Origin: Bradyrhizobium sp.
GTDB taxonomy: Bacteria; Pseudomonadota; Alphaproteobacteria; Rhizobiales; Xanthobacteraceae
Assembly (NCBI RefSeq): GCF_022844465.1
Contig: NZ_JALHLP010000001.1
Location: forward strand, 434,001 to 498,000
Direction of reading: 5' to 3'
Length of the DNA: 64,000 bases
Each line of letters starts with the position of its first letter. The stretch's first letter is position 1. The notes beneath the pieces are model-generated. The model searched no databases. It had not been told where the DNA came from and worked only from the letters and a program-made list of their open reading frames with translations. The position numbers were made by a program, and so were the translations under genes. Below, in pieces: positions 34,166 to 42,590 of the stretch.

Positions 34166-34480
34166 CTATTGGTGGGACAATATCCACTTCACGAGTACTT
34201 CGGCCTCCTCTGGCGCAACGCCCGCTTGAGGAGGCATGGGCATCTGGCCCCAGCTGCCGCTGCCGCCCTTCACGATCTTTTCGCTCAAGACCTTGATCGC
34301 CGACTCATCCTTGCCATAGCGCTCCGCCATGGCCGTGTAGGACGGACCAATCATCTTCCGTTCGACAGAGTGGCAGGCGACGCAGTTCTTGCTCTTGGCC
34401 AGTTCGGCGCTTGCGAAAGCGGCCGACGAGGTCAGAAGCGCGGCGAACAAGCCTAGGGCGAAATGGCGAAAGTCAAGCAT
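34166..34480 (-). CDS. Periplasmic cytochrome c (class I, c551/c552-like)
   Basis: Small monohaem cytochrome of 104 aa. A signal peptide (about residues 1-24) precedes the haem motif CVACH (33-37), after which GPSYTAMAERYG and the sixth-ligand Met in SWGQMPMPP (Met80 or Met82) follow, as in Pseudomonas c551. The mature protein of about 80 residues is a soluble electron carrier. It is 161 bp downstream of, and co-oriented with, the PQQ sugar dehydrogenase gene, so it may take electrons from that enzyme (inference from position and from the family's usual partners). Confidence 0.93.
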   Translation of the reverse strand: MLDFRHFALGLFAALLTSSAAFASAELAKSKNCVACHSVERKMIGPSYTAMAERYGKDESAIKVLSEKIVKGGSGSWGQMPMPPQAGVAPEEAEVLVKWILSHQ

Positions 34481-34641
34481 GGAGCAGGATTCCTATCGTG
34501 CGCGGGCCGACGCTTATCGGCTCGCTATGACCGACTTCGAAAGCCGTAGCGAATGCCGATCGCGTATCTCGACGGGCGCGGTCGGGTCGCGCCCGCAGAC
34601 GGGAAGGTCAGCCGCGGCTGTGACGCGGCGGCTGATCCGGC

Positions 34642-35916
34642 TCACATCGGCTTGAGCTGGTAGATGTCGCCCTGGTCGGTGGCGACGTACATGCTGCCGT
34701 CCGGCGCCTGCACGACGGAGCGGAAGCGCCCGGCCGGCATCGGCAGCGAAACGGTGGTGCGCGTGGCCGACGAGCCGTCAGGCGTGATGTTGAGCACGTC
34801 GAGACGGTTGCCGACCGGCGTTCCGTGGATGCCGATACCCATGAATGTCACGACCATCCGGCCGTTCCAGTCCTTCCACTGCGGGCCGCTCAGGAACGCG
34901 CAAGAAGACATGCCCTGCGAAAGCATATCGTTGTTCCAGGCCGGCTTCATGGCGTTGGGATAGGTCTTGGTGTCCGTCATCGGCATGAAGGCCGACCGCT
35001 CCTTCGGATCCATCGCGCCCATCTGGTTCGGCGAATATCCACAATACCCGTCGGGGCAGTCGCCTCGCCCGCCAACGTTCGGGCGCGGATCCCACCCGGC
35101 GTTGCCGCCGGCCGTGAGCGCCGTCACCTCGTCGCTATGCCAGGGACCATTCTCCGCCGTGTAGGGCTGGTTGGTGCCGGGGCGGAAGCAGATGCCTTGC
35201 GGGTTGCGGTGTCCGTAGGTGAAGACGCGCGCATCGAAACCCTGCGGCGGATTGTTACCGGGCGCGGCCTTGCCGTCCCGATCGATGCGCAGCACCTTGC
35301 CGCCCATGCGGGTCGGGCTCTGCGGCACCTCGCCGTTATGGGTGTCGCCTGTCGTCACATACAGGAAGCCGTCCGCGGGACCGAAGCGGAGGCGCCCGCC
35401 ATTATGCGCGCCGGGATCGCCGAACGGATGGTTACTGGCCGCCGGCTTGTAGGCGATGTCGGTGACGATATCCTGCCGGTTCGAGACCTTGGTCAGATCT
35501 GGACTGACCGCCAGCCGCAGCACCCGATTGGTTCCTGGCGCGGTCATGTTCGACGCCGAAAACACGTAGATATAGCGGTTGGTGGCGAAGTCTGGGTCGA
35601 TCGCCACACCACTCATCCCGGCCTGGCCGCTGCAGAAGAGGTCGGATGCGGTGTCGGGATAACCCTTGGAATCCTTTATCCCGAGCAGGGCGTTGACCTT
35701 CCCGGACGGTAGCCGGACCGACAGTCCGCGGCACTTCTCGGTGAAGAACATCGTGCCGTCAGGGAGGAAGGCCATGTCCCACGTCAGGTCTCGTCCGGAC
35801 ATCACGGCGGTGCTGGCGAGTCCGGGAGTGCCGCTTGGGCTCTGGGCCGCCGCGGGCCCGGACAGAACGATGGAGGCCAGTAACGTGCAAGGCAATACGA
35901 AGCAGCTACGAGTCAT
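34642..35916 (-). CDS. PQQ-dependent soluble sugar dehydrogenase
   Basis: Periplasmic beta-propeller enzyme of 424 aa. A signal peptide (about residues 1-24, PCTLLASIVLSGPAAA) is followed by the GSDH domain with family motifs LTWDMAFLPDGTMFFTEK, FSASNMTAPGTNRVLRL, GGRLRFGPADGFLYVTTGD, GKVLRIDRDG and FTYGHRNPQG. It oxidises aldose sugars with pyrroloquinoline quinone and passes electrons on. The start MTRSCF at 35916 has GGAGGA eight bases upstream, so the 56-residue longer frame is rejected. It contains an unusual cluster GGRGDCPDGYCGYSPNQMG that may form a disulfide loop. The acceptor could be the cytochrome c encoded downstream. Confidence 0.9.
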   Translation of the reverse strand: MTRSCFVLPCTLLASIVLSGPAAAQSPSGTPGLASTAVMSGRDLTWDMAFLPDGTMFFTEKCRGLSVRLPSGKVNALLGIKDSKGYPDTASDLFCSGQAGMSGVAIDPDFATNRYIYVFSASNMTAPGTNRVLRLAVSPDLTKVSNRQDIVTDIAYKPAASNHPFGDPGAHNGGRLRFGPADGFLYVTTGDTHNGEVPQSPTRMGGKVLRIDRDGKAAPGNNPPQGFDARVFTYGHRNPQGICFRPGTNQPYTAENGPWHSDEVTALTAGGNAGWDPRPNVGGRGDCPDGYCGYSPNQMGAMDPKERSAFMPMTDTKTYPNAMKPAWNNDMLSQGMSSCAFLSGPQWKDWNGRMVVTFMGIGIHGTPVGNRLDVLNITPDGSSATRTTVSLPMPAGRFRSVVQAPDGSMYVATDQGDIYQLKPM

Positions 35917-36119
35917 CGATGTCTCCTCCGATTTGGTAAGTTTCACTCCCCGATAGGACCCGGGCTCCGCCGGGCTTGAGCCGAAAGCGTTGTTCGGCGG
36001 TTCCATTTTTATCCGACCGCCAAAGCGGGTGCAACATCGCTTGCCGTGATGGCAGGCCTCAATTGCTTGAACAGAGACCTGCACGTCTGGATCAGCGGCG
36101 ATCTTGCTCGTCTACTTTT

Positions 36120-36752
36120 CCGTCCTCGGTCAACGAGATCAGCCGCCAGGTGCGGGAATCCGCGCGCATCGCCGGCGAGGCCGTCGAACAGGCGCAGAAG
36201 ACCAATGAGCGTGTCGGCGAATTGTCGAAGGCGGCCTCTCGAATCGGCGACGTGGTCGAGCTGATCAATACCATCGCCGGCCAGACCAACCTTCTGGCGC
36301 TGAACGCCACCATCGAGGCGGCGCGCGCCGGCGAGGCCGGCCGCGGCTTCGCGGTGGTCGCCTCCGAGGTCAAGGCGCTGGCCGAGCAGACCGCCAAGGC
36401 GACCGGCGAGATCAGCCAGCAGATCAAGGGCATCCAGGACGCCACCGACGAATCAGTCGTGGCCATCAAGGAGATCGGCGGCACGATCGGCCGCATGTCC
36501 GAGATTGCCTCGACCATCGCCTCGACGGTCGAGCAGCAGGGCACGGCGACCCAGGAAATCTCCCGCAACGTGCAGCAGGCGGCGCAGGGCACCCAGGAAG
36601 TTTCCTCCAACATCACCGACGTGCAGCGCGGTGCTACCGAGACCGGCACCGCCTCCTCCCAGGTACTCTCCGCCGCACAGTCGCTGTCGAGCGAAAGCAA
36701 TCGCCTGAAGAAGGAGGTCGGCAAGTTCCTCAACACCGTGCGCGCCGCCTGA
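36120..36752 (+). pseudogene. Truncated methyl-accepting chemotaxis protein (signalling domain only)
   Basis: About 210 codons encode only the C-terminal half of a chemoreceptor: from [19 protein letters not shown] through the conserved tip [21 protein letters not shown] to [14 protein letters not shown] at 36752. Everything expected before it (membrane helices, sensor, HAMP) is absent, and the sequence 5' of 36120 is unrelated to a receptor. A hairpin follows the stop codon. The ORF is open from 35976 by chance. It is best read as a gene remnant after deletion or partial duplication; a soluble short receptor is the alternative. Confidence 0.75.
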
Positions 36753-37117
36753 GTCCTGGCCAACCGCTTGCGCCATCGCGGCGCCGGAGCTTCGGATCTG
36801 ATCCCATCAGAACCGAAGCTCCTTGCTTTCCTGGCGCGTTGCTTCAAGCAACCCGGCATCGAGCCTCGGGATCACGCCCGCCCAGCTTCCATTCACCCCA
36901 TCAAGCCGGCGCCGCGCCGGGCGACCAGCGATCAAGCTGCACCATCGGCGTTTCTCTGGACCGTGGTCGGCTTGGTTGAACAGCCATGGGATCAACGGGT
37001 TAGACAGACGCTCCGGGTTGGTGCTAGAGAACGCTGGCGCGCGGCTGGATTTCGATCCCGTCTGAAGTTGTGGTCGATGCAAGCGCGCTGCTCGCTCACT
37101 TCTATCGGACATACCCC
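36753..37117. other. Gap after receptor remnant
   Basis: About 365 bases. Its start holds the receptor terminator hairpin (36786-36822). The rest, up to the secreted Cys-motif protein, shows no supported gene; the frames on both strands lack ribosome sites. A TTAGACAGACG-rich stretch near 37000 was noted but no clear promoter. Confidence 0.5.
36786..36822 (+). terminator. Hairpin after the receptor remnant
   Basis: Inverted repeat GGAGCTTCGG...CCGAAGCTCC with additional TCTGAT/ATCAG pairing inside gives a 15-bp or longer stem. A weak TTGCTTTCC follows, so it is a likely but not perfect rho-independent terminator for the plus-strand reading frame that ends at 36752. Confidence 0.65.
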
Positions 37118-37501
37118 ATGAGAAAGATCATCCTGGCGCTGGCGATCCTGTATCCAGCCGCAGCGTTCGCCCAGGGAACGGGCGCCCCACCCGCTACCGC
37201 CAAGCCGCCGACCGTGGGCGGCAAACCGCTGGTCGTGATCGGGTCGGAGAAGCCGAAGGCGAGCAAGAAGGAAGCGTCGGCCAAGCCGCTGTCGGTCGCC
37301 CAGAAGTTGCAGGCCTGCCAGGATATCGACGACGGGACCAAAGAGCGCCTGAACTGCTATGACGCCGTCTATGCGCCGCAGCCCAAGCCCAAGGCGCCGG
37401 CGGCCAAGAGCGCCAGCGAGTGCCGCTTCCAGAAAGAAGAGGACGATCGGCTGAACTGCTTCAACAAGTTCGTGGACAAGATTCCACAGCTGCCGCGGTA
37501 G
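37118..37501 (+). CDS. Secreted protein with duplicated Cys-(x)n-RLNC motif
   Basis: Exported protein of 127 aa. A signal peptide (about residues 1-20, IILALAILYPAAAFA) precedes a Lys/Pro/Ala-rich linker and two copies of a short motif: LQACQDIDDGTKERLNCYD and ECRFQKEEDDRLNCFNKF. Each copy has two Cys separated by 11 residues and an acidic stretch, so each probably forms a disulfide-stapled helical hairpin. Similar C-x(n)-D-x-x-R-L-x-C-Y-D signatures appear in several small periplasmic proteins of proteobacteria. Function is unknown. The start at MRKIIL (37118) fits the signal peptide. Confidence 0.7.
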   Translation: MRKIILALAILYPAAAFAQGTGAPPATAKPPTVGGKPLVVIGSEKPKASKKEASAKPLSVAQKLQACQDIDDGTKERLNCYDAVYAPQPKPKAPAAKSASECRFQKEEDDRLNCFNKFVDKIPQLPR

Positions 37502-37512
37502 TCCGCAACACC

Positions 37513-37932
37513 CTAATTCCAGCCGGAACCGAACAGGCCAAAGCGCGACTGCTGCGCGATCCGCATCGGCGGTGTTGAGCGGCTGATAGCGATCTTGCGT
37601 TTGCGCTGGACAGGCTTCGTTTCGAGTTTCCGGGTTTCTGACGGCACGAACTGGGCAAAGGTGTCGCGAACCCGGGCCTGGGCGGCAGGCTCGACGGCGG
37701 CAGGCGGTGCGGCGGCCTGAAGCATTGCGGGCGGTGGAACGATCGTGGGAAGGCTGGTGTCGTAGACCACCCGTTCCGGGAGCTTCTGATCGGATTGGAT
37801 GCGGACGACGGCCTTGCCGGCGGCGGGCGCGGCATGGCTCGCCACAACCTGCCGAGGCATCAACGCGTCGATGACGAACAGCAGCGCCAGGAGAACTCCG
37901 CCGACAACCAGAAAATAACGCGCTACAGGCAT
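37513..37932 (-). CDS. Single-pass membrane protein with Pro-rich tail
   Basis: Protein of 139 aa. An N-terminal membrane helix (about residues 5-22, YFLVVGGVLLALLFVIDAL) is followed by a hydrophilic Pro/Ala-rich region (VRIQSDQKLPERVVYDTSL... PPAMLQAAAPP) and a basic end (RKRKIAISRS, QQSRFGLFGSGWN). A GGGGGAAG about ten bases before the ATG at 37932 supports the start. No domain is known. It converges with the secreted Cys-motif gene, 11 bp apart. Confidence 0.7.
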   Translation of the reverse strand: MPVARYFLVVGGVLLALLFVIDALMPRQVVASHAAPAAGKAVVRIQSDQKLPERVVYDTSLPTIVPPPAMLQAAAPPAAVEPAAQARVRDTFAQFVPSETRKLETKPVQRKRKIAISRSTPPMRIAQQSRFGLFGSGWN

Positions 37933-38154
37933 TGGTATCGCTTCCCCCGCGCGTTGGCGCGGTTCAACCGCCGACCGGGGCGATATAACGATTAGTTGGC
38001 CAGGCCCCCCGCAAGGTTCAAAGGCGGGCCCACGTTCCGGGTTAAACCGCGGCTGCGCCTTGCTTCTGCCGGCAGCACCGCGTCGCTCGGCTGAGGATGG
38101 CATTGGGAATGCGCGGGCGCTACAGTAGCAGCAACAACCATCGGGAGAGACGCC

Positions 38155-38538
38155 ATGCCGACCGTCACATGGGACCACATCCATTTGCGCAGTCCCGATC
38201 CCGAAGCGACCGCGGCGTGGCTGCATGACATTCTCGGCGGCGAGATCATCCGGGGGCCGGGACGGATCGACGTCAGGCTTGGCGGCGCCAACGTGTTCAT
38301 TGCACCGGTCGAAGCTGGCGACGGTGTCAACGCGCCACCGGCGACTCCCTATCAGGGCCTCGACCACTTTGGACTGGCGGTAAAGGACATCGACGCCGTC
38401 GCGGCCGAGATCAGGGCCAAGGGCGTCACATTCACGCGCGAGCCGACCACGATCCGGCCGGGGGTGCGGATCTGCTTCATCCGCGGGCCTCAGGGCATTT
38501 CGATCGAGCTGCTTGAGCGGGACAGCAAGTACACCTGA
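38155..38538 (+). CDS. VOC-superfamily (glyoxalase-like) protein
   Basis: Protein of 127 aa built of two beta-alpha-beta-beta-beta modules: TWDHIHLRSPDPEATAAWLHDILGGEI, and GLDHFGLAVKDIDAVAAEIRAKGVTF...ICFIRGPQGISIELLER. His at the starts of the modules and Glu in IELLER are the usual metal ligands. The family includes glyoxalase I, dioxygenases and resistance proteins; the reaction here is not predictable. GGGAGAG five bases before the ATG supports the start. It stands alone. Confidence 0.88.
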   Translation: MPTVTWDHIHLRSPDPEATAAWLHDILGGEIIRGPGRIDVRLGGANVFIAPVEAGDGVNAPPATPYQGLDHFGLAVKDIDAVAAEIRAKGVTFTREPTTIRPGVRICFIRGPQGISIELLERDSKYT

Positions 38539-38710
38539 CGCCTTTGCGTGCCCTCCATCTTCTTTCGCGCCAGGCCACCTTGTAGTGGCATCATCCCAAC
38601 TTGCTTCCCATACGGGAAACTGCCGGCGACCGGGTGCGTTGACGCTATAGCCCGCGCCTTGCCATACTTGATACTGGCTGCCGTGGGCGCGGCGCCGGCG
38701 TCGGGGCGCT

Positions 38711-39061
38711 ATGAAGAACGGGCTGTATTCGATCCACGTCACCCTGCTGGATGGGCGCGCCGGCAAGGGCAGCGGCGTGATTCTGTTCCGGGACGGCCAG
38801 ATTCTCGGCGGCGACGCCTATCTGTTCTACACCGGCAGCTATACCGTTAAGGGCGACACCTTCAAGGGCGAGGTGCTGGTGCAGCGTCACACGACCCCTC
38901 GCAACGATGCCAATCCGCTGTTCGGCGGCCCCAATCCCGTGGGCGTCGGCGTATCCGGTACCTTCACCGATACCCGAGCCACGATGACCGGGACGGCGCT
39001 TGTCGGCAAAGCAAGCCAGATCTTCGCCGCGACGCTGCACAGGCTGGCGGATACGAATTAG
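38711..39061 (+). CDS. GrlR-family small regulatory protein
   Basis: Protein of 116 aa with the beta-barrel GrlR pattern: KNGLYSIHVTLLDGRAGKGSGVILFRDGQILGGDAYLFYTGSY (split over residues 2-44) and, later, VGVGVSGTFTDTRATMTGTAL. In attaching-and-effacing E. coli, GrlR is a small antagonist of the regulator GrlA, but free-living rhizobia carry GrlR-like proteins with no type III system nearby, so a direct role is not assumed. No T3SS or GrlA homologue is in this window. The protein starts at the invariant MKNGLYS. Confidence 0.75.
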   Translation: MKNGLYSIHVTLLDGRAGKGSGVILFRDGQILGGDAYLFYTGSYTVKGDTFKGEVLVQRHTTPRNDANPLFGGPNPVGVGVSGTFTDTRATMTGTALVGKASQIFAATLHRLADTN

Positions 39062-39084
39062 CCAGTCCGTCGATTGTTCGACGA

Positions 39085-39438
39085 TCATACCGTCCTGCGC
39101 GGCGCGGCTGTCGCAGCATCACCGGTGTTTGGCGTCCCGGTCGGCTCGATCAACAGCAGATGCACCTCTTCTCGCGCGACGGGTCGATGCTCGACGCCCT
39201 TGGGCACCACATACATTTGCCCAGGCCGCAGCGTGACAACTCGGTCGCGCAACTGAATATCCAGCACGCCGCTCAGGACGAGAAAGAAATCGTCCGTATC
39301 GTCGTGCTTGTGCCAGATGAACTCGCCCTTCACCTTCACGACCATGACGTCGCAGTCGTTGAATTGCGCTACCGTGCGCGGCGACCAGTGCTCGGAAAAC
39401 GTAGCCAGCTTTGCCGATAGATCGATTTCGTCAGACAT
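39085..39438 (-). CDS. Cupin-domain protein
   Basis: Small single-domain cupin of 117 aa. The metal motif is WHKHDDTDDFFLVLSG (about residues 42-57), with the two His and the Asp/Glu expected of cupin motif 1. Motif 2 is GQMYVVPKGVEHRP. Cupins act as isomerases, dioxygenases or sensor domains; here only the fold is assignable. It sits ten bases after the stop of the large PAS histidine kinase gene and is transcribed in the same direction, so one transcript is likely. Confidence 0.9.
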   Translation of the reverse strand: MSDEIDLSAKLATFSEHWSPRTVAQFNDCDVMVVKVKGEFIWHKHDDTDDFFLVLSGVLDIQLRDRVVTLRPGQMYVVPKGVEHRPVAREEVHLLLIEPTGTPNTGDAATAAPRRTV

Positions 39439-39447
39439 AAGAGCCCC

Positions 39448-42129
39448 CTATTCCGCCGCCTGCTCGAGCGGCGCCGTCCGCGGCAGGATCATCTGGATGC
39501 GGGTTCCGCCGCCCGGCGCGGAGTCGAGGTCAAGCCGCCCGCCGAGGCGGTTAGTCACGATGCTGTAGACGATGTGCAGCCCAAGCCCGGTGCCGCCCTG
39601 ATCGCGCCGCGTGGTGAAGAACGGATCGAAGGCGCGGCGGCGGACGTCAAGGCTCATGCCGCAGCCATCGTCGGAAAAGATGACCTCGACATTGTCCGTG
39701 CCGGACTCGCGCACCTGAATATCGACCGTGCCGGGCCTGCCGTCGGGGAAGGCGTGAGCGACCGAGTTGAGGAAAAGGTTCGTCAGCACCTGCCCGTAGG
39801 GACCGGGGTAGCTGTTCATCATCAAATTGGGCTGGCATTCGACGTTGAGCGTCAGATTATGTTTGCGCAGGCCCGGTCGCAGACTCAGCACCACCTGCTC
39901 GGTGAGATCGCCAAGATCGAAACTGCGCTGGTCTGAATAGTTGCGGTCGGCGGCGACCTGCTTGAACGACTGGATCAGTTCGGCAGCGCGGTTGAGATTG
40001 GCGACGAGTTGCGACGACGCATCGCGACTGGTCTCCAGAAAATCGTTGAGGCTCGAGCGGCGCAGTTCGCCACGCGCGACCTCTTCGGCGAAATTCGACG
40101 TCTTGCGCTCCAGCGCCGAGGCGACCGTCAGGCTGATGCCGACGGGATTGTTGACTTCATGCGCCACGCCCGCGACCAGGCGTCCCAACGCGGCGAGTTT
40201 TTCCGCCTCGATCAGCGAATTCTGCGTTTCCCGCAGATTGCGCAACGCCGCCTCGGCGGCGTCCTTGGCCTTTCGCATTTCGGCCTCGACGCGCTTGCGC
40301 TCGCCGATGTCGAGCGCAACGGTGACGATGTTCTCGATCTCGCCGGCGGTATCCAGGATCGGCAGCTTGTTGACCAGCCATTGCCGCATGTTTCCAGCGG
40401 AATCCCTGTATTCCTCCTCGTAGAAGCCGAGCTCCCTGCCGACCGCCAGCACCCGCTTGTCGTTCTCGTCGGTCTTTGCCGCGCCATAGCGCGACATCAG
40501 CTCGGAGGTGGTGCGGCCGATCGCCTCCGAGGGCTCGACGCTGAAAATGCGGGCCATATAGCGGTTCATCAGCACGTAGCGGAGGTGCCGATCCTTGACG
40601 TTGATCACCGCGGGCACGGTGTCGATGACCATCTGCAGCAGCCGACGGCCTTCGCTGATCGCGTCCTCGGCCCGTTTCTGATCGGTGATGTCGCGCACCG
40701 TTCCCTCGTAGCGCACGATCTCGCCGGCGTCGCTGCGCACGGCGCTGGCGCTGTCGGAAAGCCAGAGCACGGTGCCATCGCGGGAACGGACCTGGTACTC
40801 GAATTCGCGAACCATGCCGTCGCGCTGCATCAGCCGCTGGTACTCCGCCCGCGCCGCGGGGTGAACGTAGATGGTTTCAGCGATGTCGCCGATGCCGGCG
40901 ATCAAATCCCCCGGCGTGGCGTAGCCCATCATCCGCGCCAATGCCGGGTTGGCATTAAGAAGCGCGCCGCCTGGCGTCGTGACGTAAATTCCATCGACCG
41001 AGGCTTCGAACAGCTTGCGATAGCTTTCCTCGGCCAGGCGCTGTTCCGCGAGCGCGCGTACCGCGGCCTCGCGCGCCGTATCGGCGTCGACCAGCGTCTG
41101 CCGGAAGATTTCGGCCGCGCGCGCGATGTCGCCGATCTCGTTGTCGACGTCAATCGCCGGGATCGAGGCGCTCTTCTCGCCACCGGCGACCGCGCGGATC
41201 GAGGTGGCAATGGCGGCAAGCGGACGAACGGTGCGGCGGACCACCAGCATCGCCGCGAATATCCCGATCAGCACGCCCGCCGTGCCGAGCACGATGCTCT
41301 GCCACTTGGCTTCCGCCAGTGTCCTTGCGAAATCGCGGGCTAGAACGTGGCCGCGCTGTACGCTGACCTCATGCAGCAACTCCGTGACACGCTGGATCAG
41401 GCGACCCTCCGTACCCAGCACCTCCTTGTCGATGTCGGATATCTGCCGTTCGCTGATCGATATGGCCATGATCGCTTCGGCATAGGCATCGACCGCGGCG
41501 CGCAACCTCGGCTCCGCAATCGTCATGGCGCGCATGCTTTGCGCCGCCTGCTCCGCGGCCGACGGGTTGCGCGCCAGCAACGCCGAGGCGATCCGGCTCT
41601 GGGTCTGGAACAAGGTCGATGCGATGTTGGGATCCGGCGTCCCGGCGATCGCGGCATCAAAACTCTCGCGTAAGGGTGGCAGCGCCACGATCATCTCGGC
41701 ACGCCGGTTGATCAGCGCTGAAATGCGCTCGATCCCATTGCGGTAGGTCGTCAGGCGCTCGGTCACTCCGTCGATCATGGCCTGCTGCTCTGGGGCAAGC
41801 TCCAGTCGCGTCTTCTTCAGGACCTCGCCGAGCGCGGTGGCGGCCTCCCCGACCTGGACCGATTGGGTGCCGGGATCGGTGACGAAATCCCGCGCGGCGA
41901 GCCGCAATTCGTTCATGCGCCGGTCGATGTCCTCGGCAAGGTCGCCAACACTCCGCAACCGCTGCAGTTCGGCGAAGGTCGCATCGATATGGCGGATGGC
42001 GATGACGCTCGCGGTGGAGGTGATGATGATCACCGCCAGCACCAGCATGAAACTGCCGAATGTCAGCTGGCCGATCGAAAGCGAGAACGATCGCTGCGGC
42101 GGCGAATTCGGCGGCAATTCAGCGGTCAT
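39448..42129 (-). CDS. Membrane-bound PAS histidine kinase with long periplasmic sensor
   Basis: Sensor kinase of 893 aa (start MTAELPPNS at 42129; longer frame rejected). One membrane helix near residues 25-50 precedes a helical periplasmic region (about 50-290), a second helix (about 295-320) and a HAMP domain (VVRRTVRPLAAIATSIRAV...). Two PAS/PAC units follow (about 380-510 and 515-630). The phosphoacceptor helix has His657 in GVAHEVNNP, and the HATPase domain has NSVAHAFPDG (an unusual N-box) and GGTGLGLHIVYSI. No receiver is attached. The neighbouring gene on the same transcript is the cupin. The partner regulator is unknown. Confidence 0.92.
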   Translation of the reverse strand: MTAELPPNSPPQRSFSLSIGQLTFGSFMLVLAVIIITSTASVIAIRHIDATFAELQRLRSVGDLAEDIDRRMNELRLAARDFVTDPGTQSVQVGEAATALGEVLKKTRLELAPEQQAMIDGVTERLTTYRNGIERISALINRRAEMIVALPPLRESFDAAIAGTPDPNIASTLFQTQSRIASALLARNPSAAEQAAQSMRAMTIAEPRLRAAVDAYAEAIMAISISERQISDIDKEVLGTEGRLIQRVTELLHEVSVQRGHVLARDFARTLAEAKWQSIVLGTAGVLIGIFAAMLVVRRTVRPLAAIATSIRAVAGGEKSASIPAIDVDNEIGDIARAAEIFRQTLVDADTAREAAVRALAEQRLAEESYRKLFEASVDGIYVTTPGGALLNANPALARMMGYATPGDLIAGIGDIAETIYVHPAARAEYQRLMQRDGMVREFEYQVRSRDGTVLWLSDSASAVRSDAGEIVRYEGTVRDITDQKRAEDAISEGRRLLQMVIDTVPAVINVKDRHLRYVLMNRYMARIFSVEPSEAIGRTTSELMSRYGAAKTDENDKRVLAVGRELGFYEEEYRDSAGNMRQWLVNKLPILDTAGEIENIVTVALDIGERKRVEAEMRKAKDAAEAALRNLRETQNSLIEAEKLAALGRLVAGVAHEVNNPVGISLTVASALERKTSNFAEEVARGELRRSSLNDFLETSRDASSQLVANLNRAAELIQSFKQVAADRNYSDQRSFDLGDLTEQVVLSLRPGLRKHNLTLNVECQPNLMMNSYPGPYGQVLTNLFLNSVAHAFPDGRPGTVDIQVRESGTDNVEVIFSDDGCGMSLDVRRRAFDPFFTTRRDQGGTGLGLHIVYSIVTNRLGGRLDLDSAPGGGTRIQMILPRTAPLEQAAE

Positions 42130-42301
42130 GTTGGCGAGGCCGGGCTCCAGTCGGGGCCAATATACGACGTATTTCGGGCCGGGGGGAACATGGTGGAACA
42201 AGCCGGATCTGCCCGGGCGGCCTGCTTCGGCCCGGCCCGGAGGGCCGGCTTTCAGCCTCCATCGGCCCGCTCGCCCGCCCCCCTGCGAGCGAGGGGACAT
42301 T

Positions 42302-42525
42302 TCAGCCGCCGGCGCCGAATTCGAACACCTCGCCGTCGTAACCCGCCTCGCGCGGGATGCGGAGTTGGCGGCCGCTGCCGGTCCTGGTCATGACCGGCGT
42401 CACGGTGACGACGGATTTGCCTCTGGAGCCGTCCAGCGCCGCCTTCACGCTGTCCCGAGCTTGATCAGGTTGCGGATGGTCGGGAACGGCAGCTTGAAGC
42501 GCCCGCTCTCGCCACCGCGCACTCG
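42302..42525 (-). pseudogene. Frameshifted 3' fragment of a Nudix hydrolase gene
   Basis: About 220 bases match the 3' end of the intact Nudix gene at 52917-53717. The shared residues include SVKAALD-SRGKSVVTVTPVMT and GRQLRIP-EAGYDG-VFE-GA-G, and the central nucleotides are almost unchanged (GTCATGACCGGCGTCACGGTG). Between 42450 and 42462 seven bases are missing relative to the intact gene, which breaks the frame before the FKLPFP part. Outside this block the match ends. Overall divergence is moderate, so it is an old relic. It lies 130 bp beyond the PAS-kinase start and next to the secretion genes. Confidence 0.85.
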
Positions 42526-42590
42526 GATTTTGCCGCTGCGGCACGGCTGCGGCCGCGCGTCGCCCCCGGCCCGCGCGTGGTCGCAAAGAA

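Noticed and set aside
37513..38766. 417-codon minus-strand frame
   Set aside because: Only the last 139 codons (from 37932) make a plausible protein; the rest is antisense of the VOC gene.
38711..39061. Type III secretion island marked by GrlR
   Set aside because: No secretion apparatus, chaperone or GrlA-like gene is nearby; only the GrlR fold is supported.
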